DNA of 64,000 nt from Metridium senile. Lineage: Eukaryota > Cnidaria > Anthozoa > Actiniaria > Metridiidae. Under the pieces are notes generated by a model. The model did no database searches and was not told the origin of the DNA. It saw only the letters and a list, made by a program, of their open reading frames with translations. The position numbers and the translations under genes are program-made. The DNA lies in NCBI GenBank assembly GCA_949775045.1, contig OX459103.1, forward strand, positions 16,235,307-16,299,306, given 5' to 3'. Positions 1 to 10,788 of this stretch are shown in pieces; position 1 is the first letter of the stretch; the number at the start of each line of letters is the position of its first letter.

Positions 1-153
1 AGTTCTTAGCGCACTACAAAAATCTCAGTGCTCTTACAATATCAGTTATGGAAAAAGTAACGAATAGGATATATATATGGTTACAATAACAATATGAAAA
101 TGATGATGATGAGACTGATAATACGCGGAAAAGAAAAAAAAAAAAGAAAAATC

Positions 154-762
154 CTAGGAATTATAAAGTAGTGTCTTAAGTTTTGATTTAAATAAGTCTG
201 TTGAAGGTGCGTTCTTAATTTCCACCGGTAGTTCATTCCATAGAGATGGAGCACATATCGAGAATGCTCTAGAACCGTAGTTTTTTGTTCTATACTTTGG
301 TCTTATTAAGTGGTTGTTATCATTAGCGTTCGATCGGAGAACTCTGTTTGGTTTGTTTAAGGTTAGTAAGTCAGCAAGGTATGCAGGTGCCATCCCGTTT
401 AGTACTTTGTAGGTGAGTAAGAGAATCTTGTAAGTAATACGCTTGCGTACAGGGAGCCAGTGAAGGTTAAATAGGATTGGTGTAATGTGGTCAAACTTGT
501 TAGATTTAGTAACAAGACGAGCAGCAGAGTTTTGAATGCGTTGAAGTTTCGAGATATCTTTATCGGGTAGGCCATATAGAAGACTGTTGCAATAGTCCAG
601 TTTAGTGGTTATAAAGGCGTGGATAAGTTTTTCTGTACTAGGTAGATCGAGGTACTTCCGGATATTCCCGATTCGTTTAAGCGAAAAGGATGCAGACTTG
701 CAGATGTTATTTATATGTGTTGACATTGTGAGGTACTGGTCAAGTGTAACACCAAGATAAAA
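154..762 (-). pseudogene. 5'-truncated non-LTR retrotransposon, C-terminal reverse transcriptase fragment
   Basis: Read on the minus strand, the frame starts near 762 with a 'YLGVTLDQYLTM' segment and continues through the ATG at 726 to a stop at 154. Visible hallmarks of the C-terminal RT region of CR1/L2/Jockey-like elements are 'TTKLDYCNSLLYGLP', 'LQRIQNSAARLV', 'HWLPVRKRITYKILLLTYK' and 'APSLWNELPVEI'. The catalytic YADD-type core and the endonuclease lie upstream of a full element and are absent. Coding similarity stops at an A-rich tract near 762, as expected for 5' truncation during target-primed reverse transcription. The 3' UTR would lie at 1-153, where a short GAT-rich stretch is seen. 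The fragment is uninterrupted for about 200 codons, so it is fairly young. The clade (CR1 versus Jockey-like) is not resolved. Confidence 0.85.
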
Positions 763-774
763 AAAAAAAGATAT

Positions 775-895
775 CGAAACTAGCGAGTAAACTAGTATAG
801 GCTGCGTCGGTGTTTGATATTAAAAAAATGGTAACTTAACTTTACTGACATTTCGAGCTTTAGTCCTTCGTTGGAGTAAAATTAATAATAATGGT
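775..895. repeat. Dispersed foldback/MITE family fragment (GCTGCGTCGGTGTTTGATAT family)
   Basis: The stretch combines 'aggctgcgtcggtgtttgat' with 'ctgacatttcgagctttagt'. The same modules recur at 12310-12400, 13100-13240 and 15460-15600, in either orientation. This is one copy of a short non-coding dispersed family that directly abuts the truncated RT fragment to its left. Complete termini were not defined. Confidence 0.6.
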
Positions 896-1335
896 AATTA
901 AAGGCGTCTTTGCATAGAGCAGATTTCGTATGGCAATGAAAAAATCGAACGCTAGCTAGCGCTGTCATCGCATGACAAGGCACTATCAAATGATTCTAAA
1001 AACACCATGGTTGCGGCAAGTTAGAACAGATTTCGCATGACTATGAATAGCTCACAGTACGAACGCGGTCAAGGCACGTACAAATTATATAAACATACTC
1101 GGTCGCCGCACACGGACCTGAACTTTTCACAGTTAATACGAAATATACTCTAACGCAACGTACTACCTATAGTCTTAGCTTATAACTAAACTGGACTCGA
1201 CCTTTGTCAGTTTACATTACTCGAAACGTCATTCAAATTCTTATTTTAGTCTCAATTTTAAAAACAACAACAATCCTTTTGACTTTCATCAACTAAACTA
1301 TGCACAGATTTAGCAACAATTACAAGCCGCTTCAA

Positions 1336-1508
1336 GCGAAGACCTAAATGAATGCTGGTTTTGTGCTGGTAATATATTGAAATAAGACTTGTTTTCCTAC
1401 AAAATGTATGTATTTCCATGTGCTTGTTGTTGTATTACAATCAATTATGTTGAAAACAAGATTTCAATACATTATCAATACGAAACCAGCATTCATTTCG
1501 GTCTTTGC
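1336..1508. repeat. Foldback element (173 bp palindrome)
   Basis: The arms begin 'gcgaagacctaaatgaatgc' and end with the imperfect reverse complement 'gcattcatttcggtctttgc', pairing for about 60 bp with a ~50-bp loop. There is no coding content. The structure suits a MITE or a hairpin satellite remnant. Apart from this palindrome, a fragment of the 'ggtgttacaaattccattat' family at 1934-1970 and the MITE at 2649-2815, I see nothing recognisable in 896-3354. Confidence 0.65.
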
Positions 1509-2648
1509 GTGATGCTAATGTTGCACTTAAACCACGACGTTTTTTTATAAATATGTGTTTGCACTAAAATCATATCAAAGCGCGCGTATTAACTTAAAGT
1601 ATAAGCGGAACATGACTACTATGGAATTTTGTCATATTTTATTTCAGGCAAAAGTATTAAAATAGCTTGAACTTCACTTTCAGAACGACTTCCGTAGTAA
1701 GAGTCATTGATACCTGCGCTGAAACACAGCTCAATTTCGTTTTTGAACACGGTATTCAGTTAGTTGAACATAAATATTTTAATATATTCAAGAGGACGTA
1801 AGGATTTTTTCAGTTCATTTTCCGTAACGACGTAGGAACGAATACTTACACGCAAACAAACGCATTTGATACGTAAGCCGCTTAAAAAGCCCTCGCAGAA
1901 CTATTGACTATGGCCAGATAAGTCAAAACGCAAGGTGTTACAAATTCCATTATATTACCTATCGATTTATTACCAATGAGCAATTAAATATGTTATTCAA
2001 GCTTGGAAAATATTCGCCGAAAAAAGAAATGTCTATAATTTCCGTAGCTACGCAAAGATGCAGACGTAATTAGCACATAACTTTTTATTTAAATAAAGTA
2101 CATTAAATGTTTACTTACAATTTGAAAAATATAAAAAAAAATCATCATATATTTCAACGCCAAATTATTTACAGGTTTTAACGATTTTTTGGCGACTGAA
2201 AGCAACGCTAAAATTCGATATCTTAGACAAAAATAGTTATCACCTGCAATAAACACATGCATCACTAGTTTTGCTAGTTCGTTAGTTCGTGTTTAGATGC
2301 AAATCGCTTTCATAACAACCGCAATATGTTAACAAAAACCTAGCTGCAGGCATTTTTACAAATAAAATAACCGCGAGCTACCGGCCAAAGCTTTGTATTT
2401 TGATCGATATCTCGTTGTGAAACAGCTTGTCTGAAAAACTCAAGAATATGCAAATACGTTTCTCATGTCTAAGGAACGATTATTAAAGAGTATCTTAGTA
2501 TTGAGCTCTAAGTTTCTATATTGGTTCTTAATAAAGTATTATTTATCATAATGGCACCTCAATTTTCTTGATTAAGTTGTGCACACAATATCATTTCTTT
2601 CCGTTTTAAAATACCCTATTTTCTATACTTGATGCCATGAAGTTATTA

Positions 2649-2815
2649 TAGTGATACCTCTATTAAGCCTTCCAAAGTGGCCGCTTAATAGAGGTTGGCC
2701 GCTGAATAGAGGTATAGAATAGGTATAGGAATAGATTTGGGAGTTTTTATTGTGGCCGCCTAATAGATCAGAGGGTGACCGCTTAATGGGTGACCGCTTA
2801 ATAGAGGTACAACTG
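2649..2815. mobile_element. Tigger/pogo-like MITE, copy 1
   Basis: The terminal inverted repeats begin 'tagtgatacctctattaa' and end 'ttaatagaggtacaactg', with TA on both sides. The interior is built of repeated 'ccgcttaatagaggt' motifs. A better preserved relative in the window (60232-60391) has termini CAGTGGTACCTC...GAGGTACCACTG. CAGTGG-type termini and TA duplication are established features of Tc1/mariner-pogo-Tigger elements; family assignment is by this similarity only. It is non-autonomous. Confidence 0.75.
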
Positions 2816-3354
2816 TATTGTATGATAAGCTCTCAACAACTTGATTGATTAGTTTCTTCAGACATGCCTTTATAAGGTTATACACGGTATTTAAGACTAA
2901 AGAGCTTAATAAAAATGATTACGTAAATGACGCTATTGAGAGCTCTCGTGAGAGTCTTATGACATTATGATCTAGTGCAATAAATTATAACTATAATATC
3001 ATTGACTTCTTAGTGACGGACCATTTAATATTTTAAGAAAATATCGAGCAAGCTCTCCAACCTAAACAAAAAAAAAGCTCAATATGGCAAAAAAATATAT
3101 ATATAGCTTGCATGGTACAGCAACAAAATCTCCTGTAACAATGGAGGTAAAAAAGAAATTGTTCACGCTGAAAATCAATAGGAATCATTTTTCTTTTCTT
3201 TTAAATATATAGGAAACTGTAACATGTGTAATAGGATATACTAAATTCTAGAATCATTTTTACTGTCGTTTTGTTTATAAATAGGATATTTTTAAAATTT
3301 TACTATCACATTTAACTTTTAAAAAAAGTTTAGAACCATTGTAAATATCAATAA

Positions 3355-4160
3355 TAAGTTGTTGCAGTGGTGGATTATAAAATAAATATTTCTTTAAAGG
3401 CTGTCGGTTTTTCGTCTCTTGTTATCGATTTATTCATAGTATATTTTGGTTGTACGTGTTTGTGTTTATTTGACCATAACAAGTTGTTGCAGTCGTAGAT
3501 GATGAAATAAATATTTCTCTAGCTAAAGGATGTCGGTTTTTCTTCCATTTTTTATCGATTTATTCATGATCATATAGTATAATTTGGTTGTACGTGTTTG
3601 TGTTTATTATATATGACCATAATTTAAGTTGTTGCAGTGGTAGATGATGAATAAAATATTTCTCCAAAGCTGATGTCGGTATTTCGTCTCTTATTATCGA
3701 TTTATTCGTAGCATATTTTGGTTGTACATGTTTGTGTTATATGACCATAACAATCAAAGCTACAATCCACACTCTAAAGCCTGCAAAGGATGTCTGTATT
3801 TCTTCTCTTGTTATTGATTTATTTATAGCATATTTTGGTTGCACGTGTTTGTGTTGTATGACCATAACAATCAAAGCTACAGTCCACACTCTAAAGCCTG
3901 CAAAGGATGTCTGTATTTCTTCTCTTGTTATTGATTTATTTATAGCATATTTTGGTTGTACGTGTTTGTGTTATATGACCATAACAAGTTATTGCTGTGG
4001 TAGATGATGAAATAAATATTTCTCTAAACGATGTCAGTTTTTCTTCTATTTTTATCGATTTATTCATAGTATATTTTGGTTGTAGGTGCTTGTGGTACAT
4101 GACCATGACAAGTTGTTGTAGTGTTAGATGAATGAAACAAATATTTCATTTTTCTCCAAG
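3355..4160 (+). repeat. Minisatellite, about seven ~117-145 bp units
   Basis: Direct repeats start near 3355, 3480, 3626, 3753, 3870, 3987 and about 4110 (partial). Each carries 'ttatcgatttattcatag', 'tattttggttgtacgtg' and 'atgaccataacaa'. Two adjacent 117-bp units (3753-3869 and 3870-3986) differ at only a few positions and begin with a variant 'tcaaagctacaatccacac' block, so they look like a recent local duplication. The array gives a spurious repetitive ORF and is treated as non-coding. Confidence 0.85.
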
Positions 4161-4353
4161 CGGTAGTAAAAAAAAAAAAAAATAATAATAATAATAACGG
4201 AACACCGACGTCACCGTCAAGGGATACATGCCCTTCCCCCTTGCTCCCTTTTCTCCACCCCCCCCCCCTGCTGCCTCATTACTCACCCTTGCCCCTCCAA
4301 ATAGAACCAAAAAGGTTGACTCACAAAAACCTGCATTTTCTCTTATTTTATAG

Positions 4354-7300
4354 GATTATTTTGTTGATGCTACAACTACACCAACAATGGACACAAAGCA
4401 AAGTGTAACACTAATCTCTTCAAGTGAAACTGGTGATTATACTAATATCAGGTTCAAACGAAAACTAGACACCGGTGATACATCACAGGATAACCTGATT
4501 ACGGTAAGAAAGGATATATACTAGATAATGATGATGATAATGGTAGCAGTGATGATAGATATTAATTGGTGATGATGATGATGATAGATGATTATGGTGA
4601 TGATGATGATGATATAATAATAATAACATTTTTTTTAATAATCATAATGATATGATATGATGATGATGATAATAAAAGTGATGATAGATGATAATGGTGA
4701 TGATGATGATGATGATATGATGATGGTGATGTAAAATAAAGTGATGATAGATGATTATGATGATGATATGGTGATAATGGTGATAATGATAAAAGTGATG
4801 ATAGATGATGATGGTGATGGTGACTGATTGATGATGATGGTAAGAAGGCCAGGGTTATACTATATAATAATGATGATACTGTTTATGATAATTGTGAATA
4901 TGATTATGTGATGATGTGATAGTAGTGATCGTAGATGATCAGTTGGTGGTAGATGATGCTGATTATGATTATGATGATGATGATGGTGGTGATGATGATG
5001 ATGATGATGATGATGATAATGGTGATGATATAGATGGTGATTATGATGGTGATGGTGGTGGTGATGTTGATGATGATTGTGTTGATGATGATATGATGAT
5101 GTTGATAATATCGATAATGATCGATGATCACCATCACCATCGACTATCACATGCACTCACTATAAAGTGTCATCCTGAATTACTGATTAACTCAATATAC
5201 TGAGTTGTATCTACTCAGCTGTTTTTGCAGTGCCCCATCACCATATCATCAACATGCATGGCCATCATTATCTTCAAAAATTTATAACCGTATATATTTT
5301 AATGTTAAGATCAATTTCTAACAAATCTTTTACACATTTTATCAAAAATTGGGCAACAATTTAACCATAAACCTATTAGTTAAATAAATAGGTTAAATAA
5401 AGTTTTATATATCTGCACTTTGTTCTATAGGTTGGTGAGAAGTACTACATAGCATGGGCTTACCAATCAACAGACGATTCACTTAGTTACCATAATTCCA
5501 ACAGGGGATACAGTGTGGCTTTGGTGACGCTCGTTGCCATATCACCAAGCCCTACTGTAACTCCATCACCAACGGTTGCTGTGTCGACTACTTCAGCACC
5601 ACCATCAGCTGCACCATCTTCGACCGTAGCACCCACAAGCATGCCAGTTGCTCCGACTACAATGCCGACTACAATGCCGAGGTTAGAAAACCCTCTATTA
5701 TTACATACCAAAACAGACGACTACGCATGCGTGGTAAAATTTTCACAGCGCGGTAAATTTGCAATTGTAAACATTAGGAGTTTCGGACTACAGCTGTTTG
5801 AAGTCGATTTATAAGAGGGTTCCCTGAATATATAAGCATAACCTTTGCTATATTTTAAAGCTACCAAGAGTCTATGCTCTTCTGTATTTTTCTTTATATT
5901 TTGAGAAAGAAGCGATGAAAGTCGTTAACTCCCGTACGAATGTCAAATCTGTGTGATGGATCATTTTACTAGTACTTGTTTTTTTCGCGCAAGCGTAGTC
6001 GTTTGACCGCTGTTTTTTGTATACCTATTTCAATAAAGTCACCTAATAAAAGCTAGAATGGTCAGACCGACAAGCATTATGGGTATATCTATTTTACAGG
6101 CTTCGACATACTTCATTAACTAATTATATATTTGAAATAGTTTACCGGTCACAGTTGCACATTTTATAAGCATTCAATTTGCAAGCTTAACTTTGTGTCA
6201 AAAAGAAACGCTTGAGTTAAAAATGGTAATGATTGGGCTTCCTGTGGTACGTTAACAAACGCGTGCGCGCACTCACAAACTTTTGGCGGGAAAAAATATT
6301 GTACATTAAAATCGATAAAAAATATATAGAACGTCTCAAAAACATTTCAAGATAGTTTAGCTTCGTTAGAAAAAAACTACTGTTCATGGAAATCGTTAAA
6401 AAATATGTAGAAAGACTGCAAATCTGAAGAAAGCCGGCGTCTTTCCCCTCTCGTCTCATTCTCCGCTCTGCCGTTAATCCTCCCCTCATTCTCTCGCGGC
6501 CAGACTTTCAATCGATCGAAGTTCAACTTGTTTCCTCATAATTTTTCGCTTAAAAGTAGGGACTGCATGATTCGCAGTCTAGTATTGAAATGAGTGTTTC
6601 CTATGATCGACACTCTGCAGACTCAGCTAATTATTACGTTTCCACCCAAAGTAGAATCTCAACAACTTGTGTGCCAAAATCTTCTACGTGATATCGAAAT
6701 AGAAAAGATTGAGAATTATATTCCCAAAATATTTTAATTGGGTGTAAACTGAACATACATAGAAACACGTTAGCCGGCCGAATATAGCTATTGGGGCTCA
6801 GACTATAAGTGTATGTTTTGCAATAGTCTCCATCACAGTTCCGGCTGCGCCATCTCAGTTGAAAGGTAGCCGGGCTTTGCATTGAAGCGGGACAACTGTT
6901 GAGCTTTCAATGATAGAGACACGTGAATAATTGTCCGGCAAAGTGTTACTACGATATTCGTCTTTTTGCGAACTCAGACATCCTAACGACTATAGTTGCG
7001 AATTAATACTTATTTATAAATGTGAAATACCTTTTATGTTTTTGATTGACGGCAGCCAAACACCTATTTCACAACTAACCGTTGGAATGTCTAAGTTCGC
7101 AGAACGTCGAAAATCGCAGTAAGGCCTAGGTTATACGTCGAATCTCACTTGTGCCGAATACAATTCAAACAAAAGATAACTAGGCGGTCTTCTTTGTTGT
7201 AATTGTAGTCGGCACAAGTGAGATTCGACGTATAACCTAGGCCTAAAAGGTCTCTATCATTGCAAGCTCAACGTTCGTCTCGCTTCGATGAAAAGGCCCG

Positions 7301-9664
7301 GCTACTTTTTAATATGGCACAGGGAGCTGTCAAGAGGACTATTTTCTAAAATAGCATATTCATGTCACTCAGTGTATGTTTGATTTGATTTGATATGCAG
7401 TGCTGACAAACAATTAACGTTCAAAAAAGGCGACTACGTGGTTGGTTGGAGGTATGATTCCACTGCTGGCGAAATCATTTTCAAAGTTACTGCAAATGGT
7501 GTTGGCGCCTGGGTAGGACTGGGTATCAGTGACACTAACTCGGGCATGAAGAACATGGATGTAGCCGTTGCTATGGGTGATAAAGTCGAGGTGGGTAAAG
7601 ATGCCTGCAAACCAGATCTAGAAAAGAGAACTTTTATTGACTTAAGCTCCTACTTAGATGAAATCATTACAGTGCGAATCATTAAACCGTGGGCACCCAG
7701 AAATATTTAAAAAATCGTTTATTGTTCGTTGAACAACTCACAAACAACTACATCACCGCAAAAAGTTTGACTGATGTGTATAAACTGTTTCTAGTTAGAG
7801 TTGTTTGTGAGTTGTTCAACGAACAATAAACGATTTCTAAAATATTTCTGGGTGCCAACGGTTTAGTGATATGCACTGTGAATCTTGGACAGCTTTAAGA
7901 AATTTTAATAGCTTCAAATCTGTTTTTTTTTTTTGTAATTTTACTTTAACATTTTAAAGACTAGTACCACTGACCAGCATGCACCACGTGAAAGACTGAA
8001 TTTATTGGACCATGAAAATTGCATATTCATTCATTTTGGTATCGTTTTGGTATTTAAGCACTTACTAAATCGTTTAGAGTTGTGTTTTATTTGTTTTTAA
8101 TTATTCGTAACACGACTGACTGCGGATGAATTCTAACACTCAAATCAATAAGCCGCTTTGAGTTAAAAATGGTAATGATTGGGCTTCCTGTGGTACGTTT
8201 AGTAAACGCGTGCGTGCACTCACAAACTTTTGGCGGGAAAAACTACTATACATTAACATCGATGAAAAAAATACATAGAAAATTTCAAAAACAACTCAAG
8301 ATAGTTTAGTTTCGTTTGAAAAAAACTACTGTTCATTGAAATCGATAAAAAAATATTTAGAAATACTCAAAAACAAATGAAGATAGTTTATAATTGGTTT
8401 CGTTAGAAAAAAACTACTGTACTTTAAATCGATAAGAAATATGTAGAAAGACTCAAAAACAAATTAAGATAGTTTAGAATTATTTTCGTTAGAAATAAAC
8501 TACTTAGTGTACATTTAAGTTGATAAAAAATAAGTAGAAAGACTCAAAAACAAATGAAGATAGTCTAAAATTATTTTCGTTAGAAAAAAACTACTGTAGA
8601 TTTAAATTAAATCGATAAGAAATATGTAGAAAGACTAAAAAAGAAGATAATTTATTCTTGATATTTCATTGTTTATTATTCATCTTTTAGGACTACTTTT
8701 CCGAGTCTACCGTCACACCTGTCAAAGACTCAAAACAAAATTTGTCCTTAATCAAATCTACGCTTATCAACGGTACTAGAACGGTCGAGTTCAAAAGAAA
8801 ACTGAAGACTGGTGATGACAAAGATTTGGAGATTGTGGTATGTTTTTTTTTTTGTATTTTGTTGTTATGGTAAGGATACTCGAACCGGTCCACTATCCAT
8901 TGTGTTCTATCTTAGTTACTGTTGCTAAATACGTTTTTCTCAATATACAGCACGAATATACATAGATTGCTGAAAATTTTATAAGTTTGCCTTGGCATTT
9001 ATGTATTCTAAGAGTACGTTAGGAAAATAACAGTAAATGCGGTAAATCTTTCTGAAATCTACGATGTTTGTTGGACATTCTATATTCAAGTGGGAATACT
9101 GTGCAATTGTCTCATGTTCACTCAAGCAAATTGTGGATCTATGACTACATAATTTCAGAGCTCTTCCAAAAAATAGTATAAAAAGTTTACATATTTACAT
9201 GTTATTTAAATATAACAATCGATTATGATCGGCTACCTATCTTAGCCTAACAAATATGGTTATTATAGGTAGCATGTACTTTTTATTCATGTAAACTTTT
9301 TTTGATAATTAAATTCAAATTAACAATAATATATTGTATTGCATAAATACATAAGAATAACGCGTAATATATATAATAAGGCTTCATAAATTGGCTTACT
9401 TCCACAGTCATGCGTAATCTGCTTCAATCAATCAATTCTTTCTTTAAGGTCGGCAAGTCGTACTACATCGCATGGGCCTACAAAAAAGCCGCTGGTTCCT
9501 TCGAGCAACATAGTCATGACACACGCGGTTACAGCACTAGCAAAGTCGTTCTTGCTGCTAGCGCTGAGGACACGCCAACTACAAAACCAAGCACTGGAGC
9601 ATGCGTACTGGCCTCTATCTTCGTGCTGTTTTCTTCACTGATCGTAGCGATAATCGGTCGCTAA
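4354..9664 (+). CDS. Multi-DOMON domain cell-surface/secreted protein (5' end outside the window)
   Basis: Five exons join in phase: 4354-4503, 5431-5681, 7401-7590, 8691-8837 and 9449-9664, giving 317 residues after an upstream phase-0 junction. Exons 1-2 give the C-terminal half of a DOMON domain ('FKRKLDTGD', 'KYYIAWAYQ', 'HNSNRGYS'). A Thr/Pro/Ser-rich mucin-like linker follows. Exon 3 opens a second DOMON ('YVVGWRYD', 'GVGAWVGLGIS', 'MDVAVAMGD') that exons 4-5 finish ('FKRKLKTGDD', 'YYIAWAYKK'). The last ~20 residues are hydrophobic and end in GR, like a GPI-anchor signal or a tail anchor. DOMON domains are known to bind haem or sugars and to occur extracellularly; no ligand can be assigned here. 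The first DOMON's N-terminal half was not found in 1-4353. The join 5681/7401 uses a weak donor (AG|GTTAGA) but restores frame as Ser. Alternatively these are two tandem genes, the first ending at 5814. Confidence 0.75.
4526..5148. repeat. Imperfect (GAT)n trinucleotide microsatellite in a DOMON-gene intron
   Basis: Runs of gat/atg/tga, interrupted by short TA-rich spacers, fill most of the intron between 4503 and 5431. The Asp- and His-rich ORFs seen here on both strands are products of the repeat, not genes. Confidence 0.9.
6210..6440. repeat. Dispersed repeat shared with 8155-8640
   Basis: A segment starting 'gagttaaaaatggtaatgat', continuing through 'gggcttcctgtggtacgtt' and 'cactcacaaacttttggcgg', matches 8155-8640 in the same orientation. 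It carries two units of the ~80-bp 'gttagaaaaaaactactgt' motif found there. 'ttgggcttcctgtggt' also occurs alone at 34637. Both full copies lie in introns of the DOMON gene (first 5682-7400, second 7591-8690). Confidence 0.7.
6836..7330. mobile_element. Foldback MITE (CAGTTCC...GCGCCATCT family) with two nested palindromes
   Basis: The outer arms run 'aaggtagccgggctttgcat' to 'tcaatgatagagac' on the left, and 'gtctctatcattgcaagctc' to 'ggcccggctactttttaa' on the right. A relative sits at 27879-28072 without the inserts. Inside lie two further palindromes: about 6944-7118 (arms 'tttttgcgaactcagacat' and 'atgtctaagttcgcagaac') and 7121-7244 (arms 'aggttatacgtcgaatctca' and 'tgagattcgacgtataacct'). 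The whole composite is in the intron before the second DOMON domain. Confidence 0.75.
7670..7878. mobile_element. TA-flanked MITE (CAGTGCGAATCA family), copy 1
   Basis: It begins 'cagtgcgaatcattaaaccg' and ends with the near reverse complement 'cggtttagtgatatgcactg'. A second copy is at 10574-10788, sharing 'tgttcaacgaacaataaacg' and 'agtttgactgatgtgta'. It lies in the intron after the donor at 7590 and supplies the tail and stop of an unspliced read-through ORF. The left TSD is TA; the right has decayed to TG. Confidence 0.8.
8240..8640 (+). repeat. ~80-bp tandem repeat inside a dispersed repeat
   Basis: About five imperfect units each contain 'gttagaaaaaaactactgt', 'aatcgataaaaaatatgtag' and 'aaagactcaaaaacaaat'. 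The units differ mainly by short indels. The paralogous repeat at 6210-6440 has only about two units, so copy number differs between the two. Confidence 0.75.
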
Positions 9665-9729
9665 GAAACGCTAACGTAACTACTTATAAGTAAAAACTTT
9701 AACTTTTGCGCAATAAGAATACTTGTTAA

Positions 9730-10009
9730 GGTAGTTCCGGACACTTGTTACAGCGCTGTAGAAAAGAGCTAGCTGATCTTTCTAGCAGAATACCTCACAT
9801 TCTCTAGACTGCTTTGAGTAGGTTTACGTCATTGTGAGCAAAATCAACTCAAATTATTGCAAATGCCTACTTTTACTAAAATCTTATAGCTTTATAAGCA
9901 ATACGGTGACCCCCATTTTTTCACGGTTTTTCACTTGCCTAACAATGATCTATAAATGACAGGATTTATAAAAAAATTCATTGAAAACATCCAAGTATTC
10001 GGAACTACC
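9730..10009. mobile_element. TTAA-flanked MITE (GGTAGTTCCG...CGGAACTACC)
   Basis: The termini are 'ggtagttccgg' and 'cggaactacc', flanked on both sides by TTAA (9726-9729 and 10010-10013). TTAA duplication is characteristic of piggyBac and Kolobok elements. The interior is 280 bp of AT-rich non-coding DNA. Its termini differ from those of the large TTAA transposon at 50242-57707, so it probably belongs to another family. Confidence 0.75.
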
Positions 10010-10148
10010 TTAATTAATTAGAGACTTTTTAAAGGTTTCTTCGAGGTTAAAATAGGTAACAAACTTACGTAAGCACTGACTGAATTGAAGTTGGCGAATT
10101 TAATGTTTTTAGTAACCAACTGATCGAAGACAGGATTAAGTAGAGTTA

Positions 10149-10307
10149 TTATATATCCTATTCAAACTCGTTTTCTTATTGGTCGAGAGCACGTCACGTA
10201 GAGGGAAATAAATCGATCTATTCCCCTCGTGAGAGGGGAATAAATCCACGTAAATAAAAAAAATCAAAATGGAGAGAAAATGTTTCTTCTTTTGAATAGG
10301 GTATATA
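10149..10307. repeat. Foldback element (TATATATCCTATTCAAA)
   Basis: The ends are 'tatatatcctattcaaa' and 'tttgaatagggtatata', with an internal hairpin 'attcccctcgtgagaggggaat'-like centre. It is 159 bp and non-coding. Just downstream, 10330-10440 holds repeated 'gagggaaac' motifs without an obvious end. Confidence 0.55.
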
Positions 10308-10573
10308 ATAAAGCACTTAATGACTGGTCCCGAGGGAAACAGTTAGTTTTGTTTCCCGAGAATCTCAATGTTTCCAGAGGCTCCGGCCGAGGGAAAGATT
10401 GAGAATCGAGGGAAACATATATGATATATTATTATGGTATATGATATATTGCTAAAGAGTGTTTCACGGGTCAATAAAAAGCACTCTAATGACAACGCAC
10501 TACGTTCAACGTTCACAACGAACGTTTGTCTGCTTAAAACGTTCTAATTGATATTTCTTTGTAGTTAGTTTTA

Positions 10574-10788
10574 TAGTGCGAATCACAAAACCGTGGGCAC
10601 CTAGAAATATTTTAGAAATCTTTTTTTATTCGTTGAACAACTTAGAAACAACTATATCACCGCAAGAAGTTTGACTGATGTGTATTATGATAAACTTTTT
10701 GTAGTTAGAGTTGTTTGTGAGTTGTTCAACGAACAATAAACGATTTCTTAAATATTTCTAGGTGCCCACGGTTTTGTGATTCGTACTG
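10574..10788. mobile_element. TA-flanked MITE (CAGTGCGAATCA family), copy 2
   Basis: The same termini as 7670-7878 are present ('tagtgcgaatcacaaaaccg' and 'cggttttgtgattcgtactg') with intact TA on both sides. Each half contains 'cgttgaacaactc'-type sequence pairing with 'gagttgttcaacg', so the whole element can fold into one hairpin. Confidence 0.85.

Noticed and set aside
3355..4160. CRISPR-like array
   Set aside because: Repeats are ~120-bp contiguous diverged units in a eukaryotic setting, without unique spacers.
5682..5814. Read-through extension of the second DOMON exon to a stop
   Set aside because: The residues after 5681 do not continue the linker or a DOMON, and splicing to 7401 restores a domain in frame.
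7591..7710. Extension of the third DOMON exon to a stop at 7710
   Set aside because: The last part is MITE sequence (starts 7670), and the donor at 7590 joins the next exon in phase.
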